This document shows, piece after piece, positions 15,301 through 22,940 of a DNA stretch of 64,000 nt; the stretch's first letter is position 1, and every line of letters begins with the position of its first letter. The notes beneath the pieces are model-generated. The model worked only from the letters and a program-made list of their open reading frames with translations. It ran no database searches and was not told the DNA's origin. The stretch comes from Microbispora rosea (lineage in GTDB: Bacteria > Actinomycetota > Actinomycetes > Streptosporangiales > Streptosporangiaceae): assembly GCF_900156315.1 (NCBI RefSeq), contig NZ_FTNI01000001.1, positions 517,258-581,257 of the forward strand, given 5' to 3'. The translations under genes and the position numbers were made by a program.

Positions 15301-18082
15301 GCAGCTCCTCGCGGGTCAGCCCGCCGGGAGCCCCGGCCACGCCGCGCACGCGCTCCTCCTCGAAGGCCAGCCACGTGTCGAGGATCTCCTGGTAGAGACC
15401 GGCGGCGCTGATCGCCTCCCCGGCCTGGGCGACGGCGCGCAGCCGTTCGGCGGGCAGGTCGGCGATGAAGCTGAGCATGCGGGGGTTGTGCGCCAGGCCG
15501 AGCAGGTCGCCGATGCCCGTGAGCAGAGCCATGCGCTCGTCGGCCGCCTGCCGCGAGCCGTACCGGTTGACCAGGTAGGCGCGGATCTGCTCCTCGGTGA
15601 ACTCCTCGATGCTGAGCACCCGCCGGTTCGGCAGCAGGCCGACCTTCTCCCCGAGGGCGGTCATCACCTGGCTGCGCGACTTGAAGTGCTGGGTGCGCCC
15701 GGCCACGAGGATCTTCGCCTTGTCCTCCGCCGCGCGCAGCAGGGTGTCGAGATGGTCGGCCGCCCGCTCGTACGTCACGCGGGTGACCAGTTCGTCGAAG
15801 CCGTCGAACAGCAGCACGATGCGGCCCTGGCGCAGCATGTAGTTGAACGCCTTGAGGTCGATCAGCTCCTCGCCGTGGTTGGCGAGGTGCGCCGCGACCA
15901 GCCCGGCGACCGAGTGCGCCTTGTCGAGGGCGCGCAGCTCGATCAGGATCGGCGTGAGGTGCGGCAGCTCGGCGGGGATGCGCCTGGCCATTTCGCGCAG
16001 CGAGAACGTCTTGCCCCGGCCGAAGTCGCCGAGCACGAGCACGAACCGCCCGTGGTCGGCCGCGAGCAGCCGCATCAGCTCGTCGGTCAGGTCGTCGCGC
16101 ACTTCGCCGCCGGTCCGGTCGAGCTCCCTGAACCGCTGCGGCACGTACAGCTCGGGCGGGTAGCGGCGGTCGCCGCGCAGCCTGGCCGTCTGCCCGGCCA
16201 CGTAGGACGACAGGTCGAGCAGGCCCTGGAACTCGGTGAAGCTGCGCAGCCGCAGGCCGCGCCGCAGCGCGTCGTCGCGTAACGCCCGCGACGGCTGCGG
16301 TCCCTGGTAGACCAGCTCGGCGGCGTGCTCCAGCCCCGCCGCGTGAACGTGACCGAGGAACGTCTCGACCCGGTCCTGGTCCAGCTCCCCGGCGTGCGCG
16401 CCGATCAGGACCTGGCGGACGAACCCGTCCTCGGGGTGGGTGACGAGCAGGCGCGGCGGGTCGCCCGCGACGCGGCGGATCTTGGCCCGCTCGAAGCGGG
16501 TCTCGCAGACCTCGGCGATCCGGTCCAGCAGCAGGTCGGCCGGGCCCGCGGGCTCCTCCGGCTCCTGCGCCGGCGGCTCCGGAGCCGCCGGGGCGGGGGT
16601 CTGCGGCCGCCAGCCGCGCCAGCCGTACGGCAGGACCTCGGGGTCGCCCAGCTCCGGCCGGTCCCTGGTCCACCGGCGCAGCCCCTGCGGGGTGAGCTGG
16701 AGGATCTGGTGACGGCCCGGGGCGAGCGCGGGCACGCACGGCAACCCCTCCAGCTCCCAGACCTCCTCAGGGCCGCCGCGCCGGGCGTCCCGCCCGTGGA
16801 CGAGCAGGTCGAGCCGGGAGCCGAGCAGCCGTTCCAGGGTGGCGGCGTCGCGCAGGCCGGGGCGCGGGGGATGGGCGACGACGCCGATCCGCAGCCATCC
16901 TTCGAACGGCCGCAGCCGCTCGGCGAACCACGCCGCCTGGGCCTCGCCGACGAAGCCGTAGTCGTCCTCCTCGCGGTGGCTCATCGCGATCGTGGAGTTG
17001 ATCCCGGCGACGACCGTGCGCAGCTCGGGCAGTTCGAACAGCGTCCACGGCTGGGCGCTGTCGAAGGCCGGGCCGTCAAGGCCCTGGTAGAGCTCGCCGA
17101 AGAGCGTGGAGAAGTGCCGCCACTTGGGCCAGTAGGGCGGCTGCGGGCGCACGTCGTCGGCCTCGCAGGTCGCGAAGTAGGCCCGGCAGGCCGCCTTGGT
17201 GACGTCACGCGGCCCGGGGACGACCACCAGCCGTCCGGGTTCCAGCCCCAGCAGCACGCGCAGCCCGGTGAGGAACGCGAGGGCCTGCTCGCATTCGCGG
17301 ATGCTGCCCGACTCGGTGAGGTCGCCTGTCACCATCAGGAGGTCGGGCCTGGGCACCCCGGCGTCGGCGAGGCGGGTCAGGTCGGCCCACACGCTCGCCT
17401 GCAGCTCGCCCGCGTCGAGCGGCTCGTCCGCCTCGGCCAGGCCGCGCCCGAACCGGGGCCCGGCGACGTGCAGCACGGTCACCGCGGAGGCGCCGCCCGC
17501 GCGCTCGGCCGTGGGGAACGCCGGTTCGGCCGCCGGGGCGCGCCGGGCCCGGGGCACCCGTACGGCGGGCGGCGCGGGGTCGGCCGGCGGATGGAGGGCA
17601 CGCGCGCCCGGCCCCGCGGGGAACCGGGGCGGCTCGTCCGGCTTGGCCCGGCCGGCCAGCGCCTGCCTGATCCGCGTCAGCAGCAGCCGCCGCGCCTCGT
17701 CGGGGTCGGCCACGCCGAGGAGGTCCACCCAGGTGATCGTGGACAGCAGGCCGTCGAGCGGGCAGTCCTCCAGCCGGACCGTCACGAGCTTGTTGGACGG
17801 GTTGTCGGGATCGGCGCGCAGCGCCGCCTGCCACTCGAGCCTGCCGTACCGCGAACCCAGGTAGTTGCGGGTGAGCACGGCGACGACCAGGTCGGCCTCG
17901 CTGACCCCGCGGTCCATGAAGTCGATGAAGTTGGTGCCCGGCACGAAGTCCCACGCCTGCAACATCGTGCGATAGCCGGCCGCTTCGAGCTGCCAGGCGA
18001 TCCACGTCGCCCACCGCTCGTCGGCGGGGGAGTAGCTGACGAAGATCTCGGTCCGCGCGTCCCCCCGCCCCGTGTGCGTCAT
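12308..18082 (-). CDS. Giant NLR-like protein: TIR - metallophosphoesterase-like - NACHT - pentapeptide - WD40
   Basis: A 1924-residue multidomain protein. Residues 11-110 form a TIR domain (TEIFVSYSPADERW; Glu83 in GRLEWQAAL is at the position of the NADase glutamate). Residues 200-460 resemble a calcineurin-like metallophosphoesterase with most metal ligands replaced (see findings). Residues 500-620 are a possible nuclease-like alpha/beta module, not identified. NACHT/STAND ATPase: Walker A GDFGRGKT (685-692) and Walker B IVLLFDGFDE (755-764), followed by a helical region. Pentapeptide repeats (A-D-L-x-x) lie at about 1108-1205. About 15 WD40 units at 1255-1870 are enough for two beta-propellers, followed by a short cap. 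The architecture is that of bacterial NLR-type sensors: WD40 recognition, NACHT oligomerisation, TIR effector. Convergent with the TetR gene and divergent from an ion transporter; no partner gene is needed. An antiphage role is inference; a regulatory ATPase role is the alternative. Confidence 0.9.
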   Translation of the reverse strand: MTHTGRGDARTEIFVSYSPADERWATWIAWQLEAAGYRTMLQAWDFVPGTNFIDFMDRGVSEADLVVAVLTRNYLGSRYGRLEWQAALRADPDNPSNKLVTVRLEDCPLDGLLSTITWVDLLGVADPDEARRLLLTRIRQALAGRAKPDEPPRFPAGPGARALHPPADPAPPAVRVPRARRAPAAEPAFPTAERAGGASAVTVLHVAGPRFGRGLAEADEPLDAGELQASVWADLTRLADAGVPRPDLLMVTGDLTESGSIRECEQALAFLTGLRVLLGLEPGRLVVVPGPRDVTKAACRAYFATCEADDVRPQPPYWPKWRHFSTLFGELYQGLDGPAFDSAQPWTLFELPELRTVVAGINSTIAMSHREEDDYGFVGEAQAAWFAERLRPFEGWLRIGVVAHPPRPGLRDAATLERLLGSRLDLLVHGRDARRGGPEEVWELEGLPCVPALAPGRHQILQLTPQGLRRWTRDRPELGDPEVLPYGWRGWRPQTPAPAAPEPPAQEPEEPAGPADLLLDRIAEVCETRFERAKIRRVAGDPPRLLVTHPEDGFVRQVLIGAHAGELDQDRVETFLGHVHAAGLEHAAELVYQGPQPSRALRDDALRRGLRLRSFTEFQGLLDLSSYVAGQTARLRGDRRYPPELYVPQRFRELDRTGGEVRDDLTDELMRLLAADHGRFVLVLGDFGRGKTFSLREMARRIPAELPHLTPILIELRALDKAHSVAGLVAAHLANHGEELIDLKAFNYMLRQGRIVLLFDGFDELVTRVTYERAADHLDTLLRAAEDKAKILVAGRTQHFKSRSQVMTALGEKVGLLPNRRVLSIEEFTEEQIRAYLVNRYGSRQAADERMALLTGIGDLLGLAHNPRMLSFIADLPAERLRAVAQAGEAISAAGLYQEILDTWLAFEEERVRGVAGAPGGLTREELRRAATTLALRLWETGETYLRPAELAEVADTLTGLAADAQSRVLYGPRVASGQAEPAGAADADGGATTGGQGASRLTPEQAAHAVGAGSLLVRTDEGLFGFIHASVVEWLVARHLAGSLDAGHAPGLGLGPLSALAVDFLCDLADASRLQAWAARTLASPVAGDVARANAIKVTTRLRTSARTDLRGARLSGEDLSYRELQGVDLTGADLTDTRLVGADLSHAVLRDARLAGARLDEAVLVGADLRGADLTRARFARADLRDVAVEGSRWDRAALIDVTGVPRGAPELRGAAVAPGVPGTDDGRVGAELAPAVVGVPYGYRFDSSRLPEPVAYDPGGGVLALGGEDGGVLVCDSVTGSALRTLQGHRGRVYNVAYGETGLVTGASDGTVRVWDPATGEPSQVLRGHPEGVWPVVTSGDLIAAGGADGIMRVWASGELVWELPGHTAPIYTAVFLPGLLVTGDSAGAIRVWDLATGRVRHHLHGHSGAVYRLVLSPDGTRLAAGDGQGVLRLWDPRTGAALHEMTGHPGRLYSLAFHPEGRLLASGDTEGAVRLWDPVTGEAAGSLPGHRGAVYQVLFDPTGELLATGDSDGVIRIWDHRTGQARAELTGHRGSVWPFAFRPDGRQLATCSNDGTARLWDPHTGQCVQTLRGHGRRITSVRFSADGGMLAACGNDGYVRLWDPATGRRLRSLTGAADRLVSAVFSPAGPLLATASNDGGVYLWNPVAGAYERELNVETDHVWAEAFSPDGQLLATANDDDSVRLWYRPSGRQVANLAGHRGRVRSIGFSPDGRVVATGCDDRNVRLWDASTGQWAATLSGHDDRVYAVAFSPSGDLLASASNDGTARLWEVASGECLHVLAGGGRLWTAAFSPSGDLLATAGDDLAVHLWDPASGARVGTLAGHGRRIWSVAFHPSGDLLASAGDDGVVILWDVPRRERRATLLGLPEGWAAFSPDGLYKLEGDVTGQFWYVIGMCRFEPGELDEYLPEVRRLALDEPF

Positions 18083-18159
18083 GGAGCCCAGTATTCACGG
18101 TGCCGCCGACGCTTTGGAGGGGTTCGATCATCCTCGGGCCGCCGATATAGGGTGTGCGC
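18083..18159. promoter_or_regulatory. Divergent promoter region between giant gene and transporter
   Basis: For the plus-strand transporter, TAGGGT (18148-18153) lies 6 bases before GTG 18160. For the minus-strand giant gene, an AATACT hexamer is 7 bases before ATG 18082. Both messages are therefore probably leaderless. No clear -35 boxes or palindromes were found in the 77 bases. Confidence 0.5.
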
Positions 18160-19350
18160 GTGGCGACCGGGCTGCGGCGACTGAGCGTTCTCGACTGGAT
18201 CAGATTCGGGCTGCTCGCGGCGGGCCTGGTCTTCGTGGCCACCGGCCTGCTGCCGGCCGAGGAGGCCAGGGACAGCATCGAACGCATCGCCCCGCTGCTG
18301 CTGTTCCTCGGCGCGGTGATCGTGCTGGCGGAGCTGACCAAGGAGGCGCAGGTCTTCGACGTCATCGCGACCCGCATCGCGATCGTCGGCAGGGGGAGCT
18401 ACGCCGTTCTCTTCCTGTTCTGCACGGCCTTCGCCTCGCTGGTCACGATCGTCCTGAACCTGGACACCACGGCCGTCCTGCTGACGCCGGTCATGCTGGC
18501 CCTGGCGCCGCGCGCGAAGATCGCGCCGCTGCCGCTCGTGATGACCACGGTCTGGCTGGCCAACACCGCGAGCCTGCTGCTGCCGGTCTCCAACCTCACC
18601 AACCTGCTCGCCATGAACCGGGTCGCGCTGACCACGCAGGAGTTCGCCGCGCGGATGTGGGCGCCCCAGGCCGCGTCGATCGCGGTGACGATGGCGTTCC
18701 TGTGGGCGTTCTACTGGCGGCGCGGCGAGCGGGGCGAGGACCGCTACGTGCCGCCGCCTCCGGTGCCGGTGGCCGACCGGGTGCTGTTCGGCGTCGCGGG
18801 GGTGGCGTGCCTGCTGTTCATCGCCGCGATCCTGGCGGGCGTGGAGATCGGCGTCGCGGCTCTCGTCGCGGCGGTCGCGGTCGTCGCCGCCTTCGCCTGG
18901 CGCGACCGGGCGAAGCTCGTGTGGAGCCTGATCCCCTGGCGGCTGCTGGTCTTCGTCACCGGGCTGTTCCTCGTGGTCCCGACGCTCAGCCGCCTCGGTC
19001 TGGCCGACGTGATGCGCGCGCTCGTCGGCGTCGGCGGCGACGGGGACGGCGCCTATCGTGCGGCGGCCGCCGGAGCCGCGCTGTCCAACGTGCTCAACAA
19101 CCTCCCGGCGTACGTCGCGGGCGAGCAGGTGATCCCCGCGGCCAATCACACGCAGCTGCTGTCGCTGCTCGCGGGCACCAACCTGGGCCCGGTGATCACG
19201 CCCTGGGGCTCGCTCGCGACGCTGCTGTGGTTCGAGTGGTGCCGGCGGGGGGACGTGCGGGTGCCGCTGGCCAAGTTCGTCGCCACGGGCGCGGGCCTCG
19301 CCGTGACCGGCCTCGCCGCGACGGTGACCGTCCTGATCCTCACCGCCTGA
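18160..19350 (+). CDS. ArsB/NhaD/SLC13-type ion transporter
   Basis: Polytopic membrane protein of 396 residues from GTG 18160 (GTG 18154 is also in frame but abuts the -10). It shows two inverted halves with the ion-transporter motifs LNLDTTAVLLTPVM and VSNLTNLLAMN in the first and GAALSNVLNNLPAY and PVITPWGSLAT in the second. About eleven hydrophobic segments are visible, and the central cytoplasmic linker WRRGERGEDRYVPPPP divides the halves. Closest in style to arsenite/Na+:H+ or dicarboxylate carriers; substrate not assignable. No ars regulator or reductase is nearby. Confidence 0.85.
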   Translation: MATGLRRLSVLDWIRFGLLAAGLVFVATGLLPAEEARDSIERIAPLLLFLGAVIVLAELTKEAQVFDVIATRIAIVGRGSYAVLFLFCTAFASLVTIVLNLDTTAVLLTPVMLALAPRAKIAPLPLVMTTVWLANTASLLLPVSNLTNLLAMNRVALTTQEFAARMWAPQAASIAVTMAFLWAFYWRRGERGEDRYVPPPPVPVADRVLFGVAGVACLLFIAAILAGVEIGVAALVAAVAVVAAFAWRDRAKLVWSLIPWRLLVFVTGLFLVVPTLSRLGLADVMRALVGVGGDGDGAYRAAAAGAALSNVLNNLPAYVAGEQVIPAANHTQLLSLLAGTNLGPVITPWGSLATLLWFEWCRRGDVRVPLAKFVATGAGLAVTGLAATVTVLILTA

Positions 19351-19402
19351 TCCCCACTCCCGAGCCGCCTCCCCGAGGGCCGCCCCGGCGCTCGCGGACG
19401 GT

Positions 19403-19825
19403 TCAGCCGCGGGGCGCCCCCGCGTCGTCGTAGCGTCGCCGCGCCCGTTCGACGTGGTCGAGGTTGGTGGCGGCCCACTCGGCGATCTGGGCGAAGACCG
19501 GGGAGAGGGTGCGGCCGAGCTCGCTGATCTCGTATTCGACGCGCGGCGGCACCTCGGGATGGTAGGTGCGGACCACCAGGCCGTCGCGCTCCAGCTGGCG
19601 CAGGCGCTGGGTGAGCACCTTGGGGGTGATGTTCTCGATGCGCCGCTCCAGCTCGACGAACCGCTGGCGGCCGAAGGCGTGGAGCGACCAGAGGATGGGC
19701 GAGGTCCACCGGCTGAACACGATGTCGACGACAGGGGAGATCGGGCAGGCCAGTTCGGGGTCGGCCGTGGGGTCGGCCGTGCGGTCGGCCGCCGGCGGGG
19801 TCGTCTCGGTCGCCACGGGTTGCAC
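19403..19825 (-). CDS. HxlR family transcriptional regulator
   Basis: A winged-helix regulator of about 140 residues. CPISPVVDIVFSRWTSPILWSLHAF contains the family's N-terminal cysteine and Trp; FVELERRIENITPKVLTQRLRQLERDGLVVR is the recognition helix and wing. GTG 19825 and GTG 19816 are both in frame. The latter has AGAGGGG eight bases upstream and is the better start. It is divergent from an NAD(P)-binding gene that it probably controls, with the palindrome TAGGTACCTA in the 100-base gap. HxlR proteins often respond to electrophiles or redox state. Confidence 0.87.
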   Translation of the reverse strand: MQPVATETTPPAADRTADPTADPELACPISPVVDIVFSRWTSPILWSLHAFGRQRFVELERRIENITPKVLTQRLRQLERDGLVVRTYHPEVPPRVEYEISELGRTLSPVFAQIAEWAATNLDHVERARRRYDDAGAPRG

Positions 19826-19833
19826 CCCTCTGA

Positions 19834-19863
19834 GGTAGTCACTTTCCTCTAGGTACCTACTAT
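19834..19863. promoter_or_regulatory. Operator-like region between HxlR and NmrA genes
   Basis: The perfect palindrome TAGGTACCTA (19850-19859) is flanked by GGTAGTCACT (19834-19843), which repeats part of it. TACTAT (19858-19863) is a possible -10 for the plus-strand gene. The site would let the HxlR protein control both divergent genes. Confidence 0.5.
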
Positions 19864-19925
19864 ACGGAGGCTGTTAGCGTCGCCGTCATCGCGAGAGACC
19901 ACTGGGAAAGACGCGGGAGTCGATC

Positions 19926-20771
19926 ATGTTTGTGGTGACGGGTGCGACCGGGAACGTCGGTCGGTCGCTGGTGCGGGCCCTGGCGGAGGCCGGGGAGCGG
20001 GTGACGGCGGTGTCGAGGGGCACGGCCCCGGTCAACCTGCCGAAGGGGACCGGACACGTACGGGCCGATCTGGCCGCGCCGGAGACCCTGCGGCCCGCTT
20101 TCGACGGCGCCGAGGCCCTGTTCCTGCACGACGGCGGCACGGGCGGCGTCGGGCTCGACCCGAGAGCCATCCTGGACGTGGCCAGGGCCGCCGGGATCCC
20201 GCGGGTGGTGCTGCTCTCCTCGCAGGGCGTGGTGACCAGGCCACAGTCGGAGTCCCACGGAGGTGTCATGCGGGCGGTCGAGGAGGCGGTGCGCGAGTCG
20301 GGCCTGGCCTGGACGATCCTGCGGCCCGGCGTCTTCGCGTCCAACGCCTACGCCTGGGCGGAGTCGGTACGCGCCGAGCGGACGGTCGCCGCGCCGTTCG
20401 GCGACGTCGGGATCCCGGTGATCGATCCTGCGGACATCGCGGAGGTCGCGGCCGTGGCTCTGCGCAAGGACGAACACGCGGGCCGTGCCTACGTGCTGAA
20501 CGGACCGGCGGCCGTCACGCCCCGGCAGCAGGCCGAGGCGATTGGGGCGGCCCTCGGTGAGCCGGTGCGGTTCGTGGAGCTGACCCGGGCCGAGGCGCGG
20601 GCGCGGATGGCGCCGTTCATGCCGGAGGCGTCCGTGGAGACCTCACTGGCCGTCCTCGGCGAGCCCAGCGCCGCCGAACTGCGGCTCAGCCCGGACGTCG
20701 AGCACGTGCTGGGCCGCGCGCCCCACCCCTTCGCCGAGTGGGCCCGCCGCAACGCCGAAGCCTTCCGGTAA
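19926..20771 (+). CDS. NAD(P)-binding protein of the NmrA/atypical SDR family
   Basis: A 281-residue Rossmann-fold protein. MFVVTGATGNVGRSLVRAL is the GxxGxxG dinucleotide site; LLSSQGVV and WTILRPGVFASN are the usual strand and substrate segments; GIPVIDPADIAEVAAVAL is the family's C-terminal signature. The classical SDR Tyr-x-x-x-Lys is not evident, so it may be a redox sensor or quinone/NADPH-handling protein (QorB-like) rather than a normal dehydrogenase. GGGAG lies 8 bases before ATG 19926. It is divergent from and probably regulated by the HxlR gene. Confidence 0.85.
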   Translation: MFVVTGATGNVGRSLVRALAEAGERVTAVSRGTAPVNLPKGTGHVRADLAAPETLRPAFDGAEALFLHDGGTGGVGLDPRAILDVARAAGIPRVVLLSSQGVVTRPQSESHGGVMRAVEEAVRESGLAWTILRPGVFASNAYAWAESVRAERTVAAPFGDVGIPVIDPADIAEVAAVALRKDEHAGRAYVLNGPAAVTPRQQAEAIGAALGEPVRFVELTRAEARARMAPFMPEASVETSLAVLGEPSAAELRLSPDVEHVLGRAPHPFAEWARRNAEAFR

Positions 20772-20900
20772 CCGCGACGTCGCCTCCGGCGCTCTGGTCA
20801 CCGGGCGGCCGGCGGCTATGGGCGCCGGTGAGAACGACACGGCGGAATGTTGTGGGAATCCTCATTCGCCGTACGGAGGGTCTTGGTATGGGATCGATCC

Positions 20901-21512
20901 GTGACAGATGAACAGAGTCCGCATCGGCGGCGCTTCCCCGCGGCGGACATCGCCAGAGTGAGCGTCTTCGCCGCGCTGATCGCCGTGCTCGGCATGCCGG
21001 GCGCGCTGAACATCTTCGGCGACGCGGTGCCGATCACGTTGCAGACGCTCGGCGTCATGCTCGCCGGGGCGATCCTCGGCACGTGGCGGTCCGCCCTCGC
21101 CGTCGTGGTCCTGCTCGTGCTGGTCGCCGCCGGGCTCCCCCTGCTCGCCGGTGGACGCGGCGGGCTCGGCGTCTTCACCGGGCCCTCGGCCGGCTTCCTG
21201 ATCGGCTGGCTTCCCGGCGCGGCCGTGACCGGATGGATCGTCGAACGCGGCGGGCGCACGCCGTCCACGGTGCGGCTGGTGATCGCCTGCCTGACCGGCG
21301 GCGTCGGCGTGGTCTACCTGTGCGGCATCCCCGTGCAGGCCCTGGTCACCGGGCTGTCCCTGGGCAAGACGGCGCTGCTCAGCGCCGCCTTCCTGCCCGG
21401 CGACCTGGCCAAGGCGGTGCTGGCGTCGATCGTGGCGCGGGGCACCCAGCGGGCCTACCCCGACGCGGTCCCCGCGGTGCACAGCGAGCGGCTGCGCGCA
21501 GGCGGGCGGTGA
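20901..21512 (+). CDS. bioY: Biotin transporter substrate-binding subunit BioY
   Basis: S-component of an energy-coupling-factor (ECF) vitamin transporter. GTG 20901 (VTDEQSPHRRRFPAADIARVS) is preferred over the longer frame to 20847 because the upstream residues are not family-like. The 203-residue protein has six hydrophobic segments and the BioY signatures PITLQTLGVMLAGAILG and GGLGVFTGPSAGFLIGW. It heads a five-gene operon: BioY, acyl-CoA ligase (7-base gap), thiolase, ATPase and T-component. The presence of the ATPase and T-subunit supports biotin specifically, since BioMNY transporters use dedicated partners. No BirA or BioQ site was recognised upstream. Confidence 0.9.
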   Translation: MTDEQSPHRRRFPAADIARVSVFAALIAVLGMPGALNIFGDAVPITLQTLGVMLAGAILGTWRSALAVVVLLVLVAAGLPLLAGGRGGLGVFTGPSAGFLIGWLPGAAVTGWIVERGGRTPSTVRLVIACLTGGVGVVYLCGIPVQALVTGLSLGKTALLSAAFLPGDLAKAVLASIVARGTQRAYPDAVPAVHSERLRAGGR

Positions 21513-21519
21513 CGCGCCC

Positions 21520-22917
21520 GTGCCGGTAGCCGCCCAGGTCATGCGGCATGCCTCTGCCCGCCCCGGCCGGATCGCGGTGTCCGGTCCGGGAGGCGACCTC
21601 ACCTACGCCGAACTCGCGGACCGGGCCGGCCGCGCCGCCCGCGCCCTCGCCGACGAGGACATCGGGCGCGGCGCGCTCGTCGCGGTCGCCCAGGCCGACC
21701 CGGTGGCCCTGCTCGTCGCCGTGCTCGCCGCCGACCTCGTGGGAGCCACGCCGCTGCTGTGCGACCACGCCTGGAGCGAGGAACGGCGGGCGCAGGTCAT
21801 GGCCGCGGTGCCGGTCGCCGCCCGTTTCGACGACCCGCTGCCGGAGGCGGACGGCCCGGCCGTGGAGCACCGTCCCGCGCCGGACGACCTCACCTGGGCC
21901 TGCTTCAGCTCCGGCAGCACCGGCAGGCCCCGCGCCGTGGTGCGCGGCCGGGCCTCGTGGACCGCGTCGTTCGCCCACCTCGACGCGCTGACCGGGATCG
22001 GCGCTGACGACGTCGTGCTGATCCCCGGCCCGCTGGTCTCCTCCCTCTACGGCTTCGCCGCGGTGCACGCGCTGGCGGCGGGCGCGACGGCCGTGGTCCC
22101 CGGCCGATGGTCGCCCGGCGGGCTGGCCGAGCCGCTGCGGCGGGCCACCGCGGTCCACGTGGTGCCCCACCGCCTGCCGGCCGTGCTGGACGCCCTGGGC
22201 ACGGCCGGAGGCCCGCTGCGTACGGCAGTGGTCGGCGGGGCCGCCCTCGACGTCGCCGCCAGGACCCGGGCGGCGGCGGCCGGAGTGCGTGTGGTGTCCT
22301 ATTACGGCGCCACCGAGCTGTCGTTCGTCGCCGTGGACGCCGACGGCGCCGGGCTGCGGCCGTTCCCCGGGGTGGAGATCGACGTCAGGGTGCCGCCCGG
22401 ACAGGTTCTGGGCGAGGTGTGGGTGCGCTCCCCGTGGCTCTGCGACGGTTACCTGGCCGGTGCGACCGGCCCCCTGCGGCAGGACGACGGCGGCTGGATG
22501 ACCGTCGGCGACCTGGCGGAGCCGCACCGGCGCGGTGAGGTCCTGCGGCTGCGCGGCCGGGGCGACGGCGCGATCCAGACCGGCGGCGCCACGGTGGTGC
22601 CGGAGGACGTCGAGGAGGTGCTGAGGAAGGTGCCGGGAGTGGACGACGTGGTCGTGGTCGGCACGCCGCACCCCTACCTGGGCGCCGTGGTCACCGCGGT
22701 CGTCGAGGGGGCCGTCGAGGGGGCCGCCGCGGGCGACGGGGTGTCGAGGGCCGCGCTGGAGGCGGCGGCGCGGGCCGAACTCGACCCGGCGCAGCGGCCC
22801 CGGCGCTGGTACGCCGCCGAGTCCCTGCCCCGGACCCCTGCGGGCAAGCCGGCCCGCGGGCTCCTCGCCACCAGGCTGGCCGCGGGTGACGACCCCGGCC
22901 TGAGGCGGCTCACCTGA
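21520..22917 (+). CDS. AMP-forming acyl-CoA ligase (ANL family) in biotin operon
   Basis: A 465-residue adenylate-forming enzyme, at the short end for the family. The P-loop-like A3 motif is FSSGSTGRPRAV (129-140), with Arg where Lys is usual; YYGATE is motif A5; LRGRGDGAIQTGG covers A8; the catalytic C-terminal lysine is Lys443 in LPRTPAGKPARG. It lies 7 bases after bioY. The ligase plus thiolase next to BioY recalls the yhfU-yhfT-yhfS operon of Bacillus, where the pair is biotin-linked but has no proven reaction. Likely activity is activation of a biotin-related acid (pimelate, a shortened biotin vitamer or biotin itself) as its CoA ester. Confidence 0.88.
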   Translation: MPVAAQVMRHASARPGRIAVSGPGGDLTYAELADRAGRAARALADEDIGRGALVAVAQADPVALLVAVLAADLVGATPLLCDHAWSEERRAQVMAAVPVAARFDDPLPEADGPAVEHRPAPDDLTWACFSSGSTGRPRAVVRGRASWTASFAHLDALTGIGADDVVLIPGPLVSSLYGFAAVHALAAGATAVVPGRWSPGGLAEPLRRATAVHVVPHRLPAVLDALGTAGGPLRTAVVGGAALDVAARTRAAAAGVRVVSYYGATELSFVAVDADGAGLRPFPGVEIDVRVPPGQVLGEVWVRSPWLCDGYLAGATGPLRQDDGGWMTVGDLAEPHRRGEVLRLRGRGDGAIQTGGATVVPEDVEEVLRKVPGVDDVVVVGTPHPYLGAVVTAVVEGAVEGAAAGDGVSRAALEAAARAELDPAQRPRRWYAAESLPRTPAGKPARGLLATRLAAGDDPGLRRLT

Positions 22918-22940
22918 CATGGACGAGTGACATGGACGAG
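22915..22940. repeat. 13-base perfect tandem repeat at ligase/thiolase junction
   Basis: tgacatggacgag occurs at 22915-22927 and 22928-22940. The first copy contains the ligase stop TGA and an ATG that opens a four-codon frame (ATG GAC GAG TGA, 22919-22930). The second copy contains the real thiolase start. The duplication therefore created a minicistron in the junction. Confidence 0.9.

Noticed and set aside
12566..16282. Plus-strand frames of 450-550 codons opposite the giant gene
   Set aside because: Repetitive Arg/Gly/Ala products that mirror the WD40 repeats. No start sites or domains.
12308..18082. Ordinary WD40 Ser/Thr kinase, common in actinomycetes
   Set aside because: No kinase motifs (no HRD or DFG). 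The N-terminus is TIR and the ATPase is NACHT.
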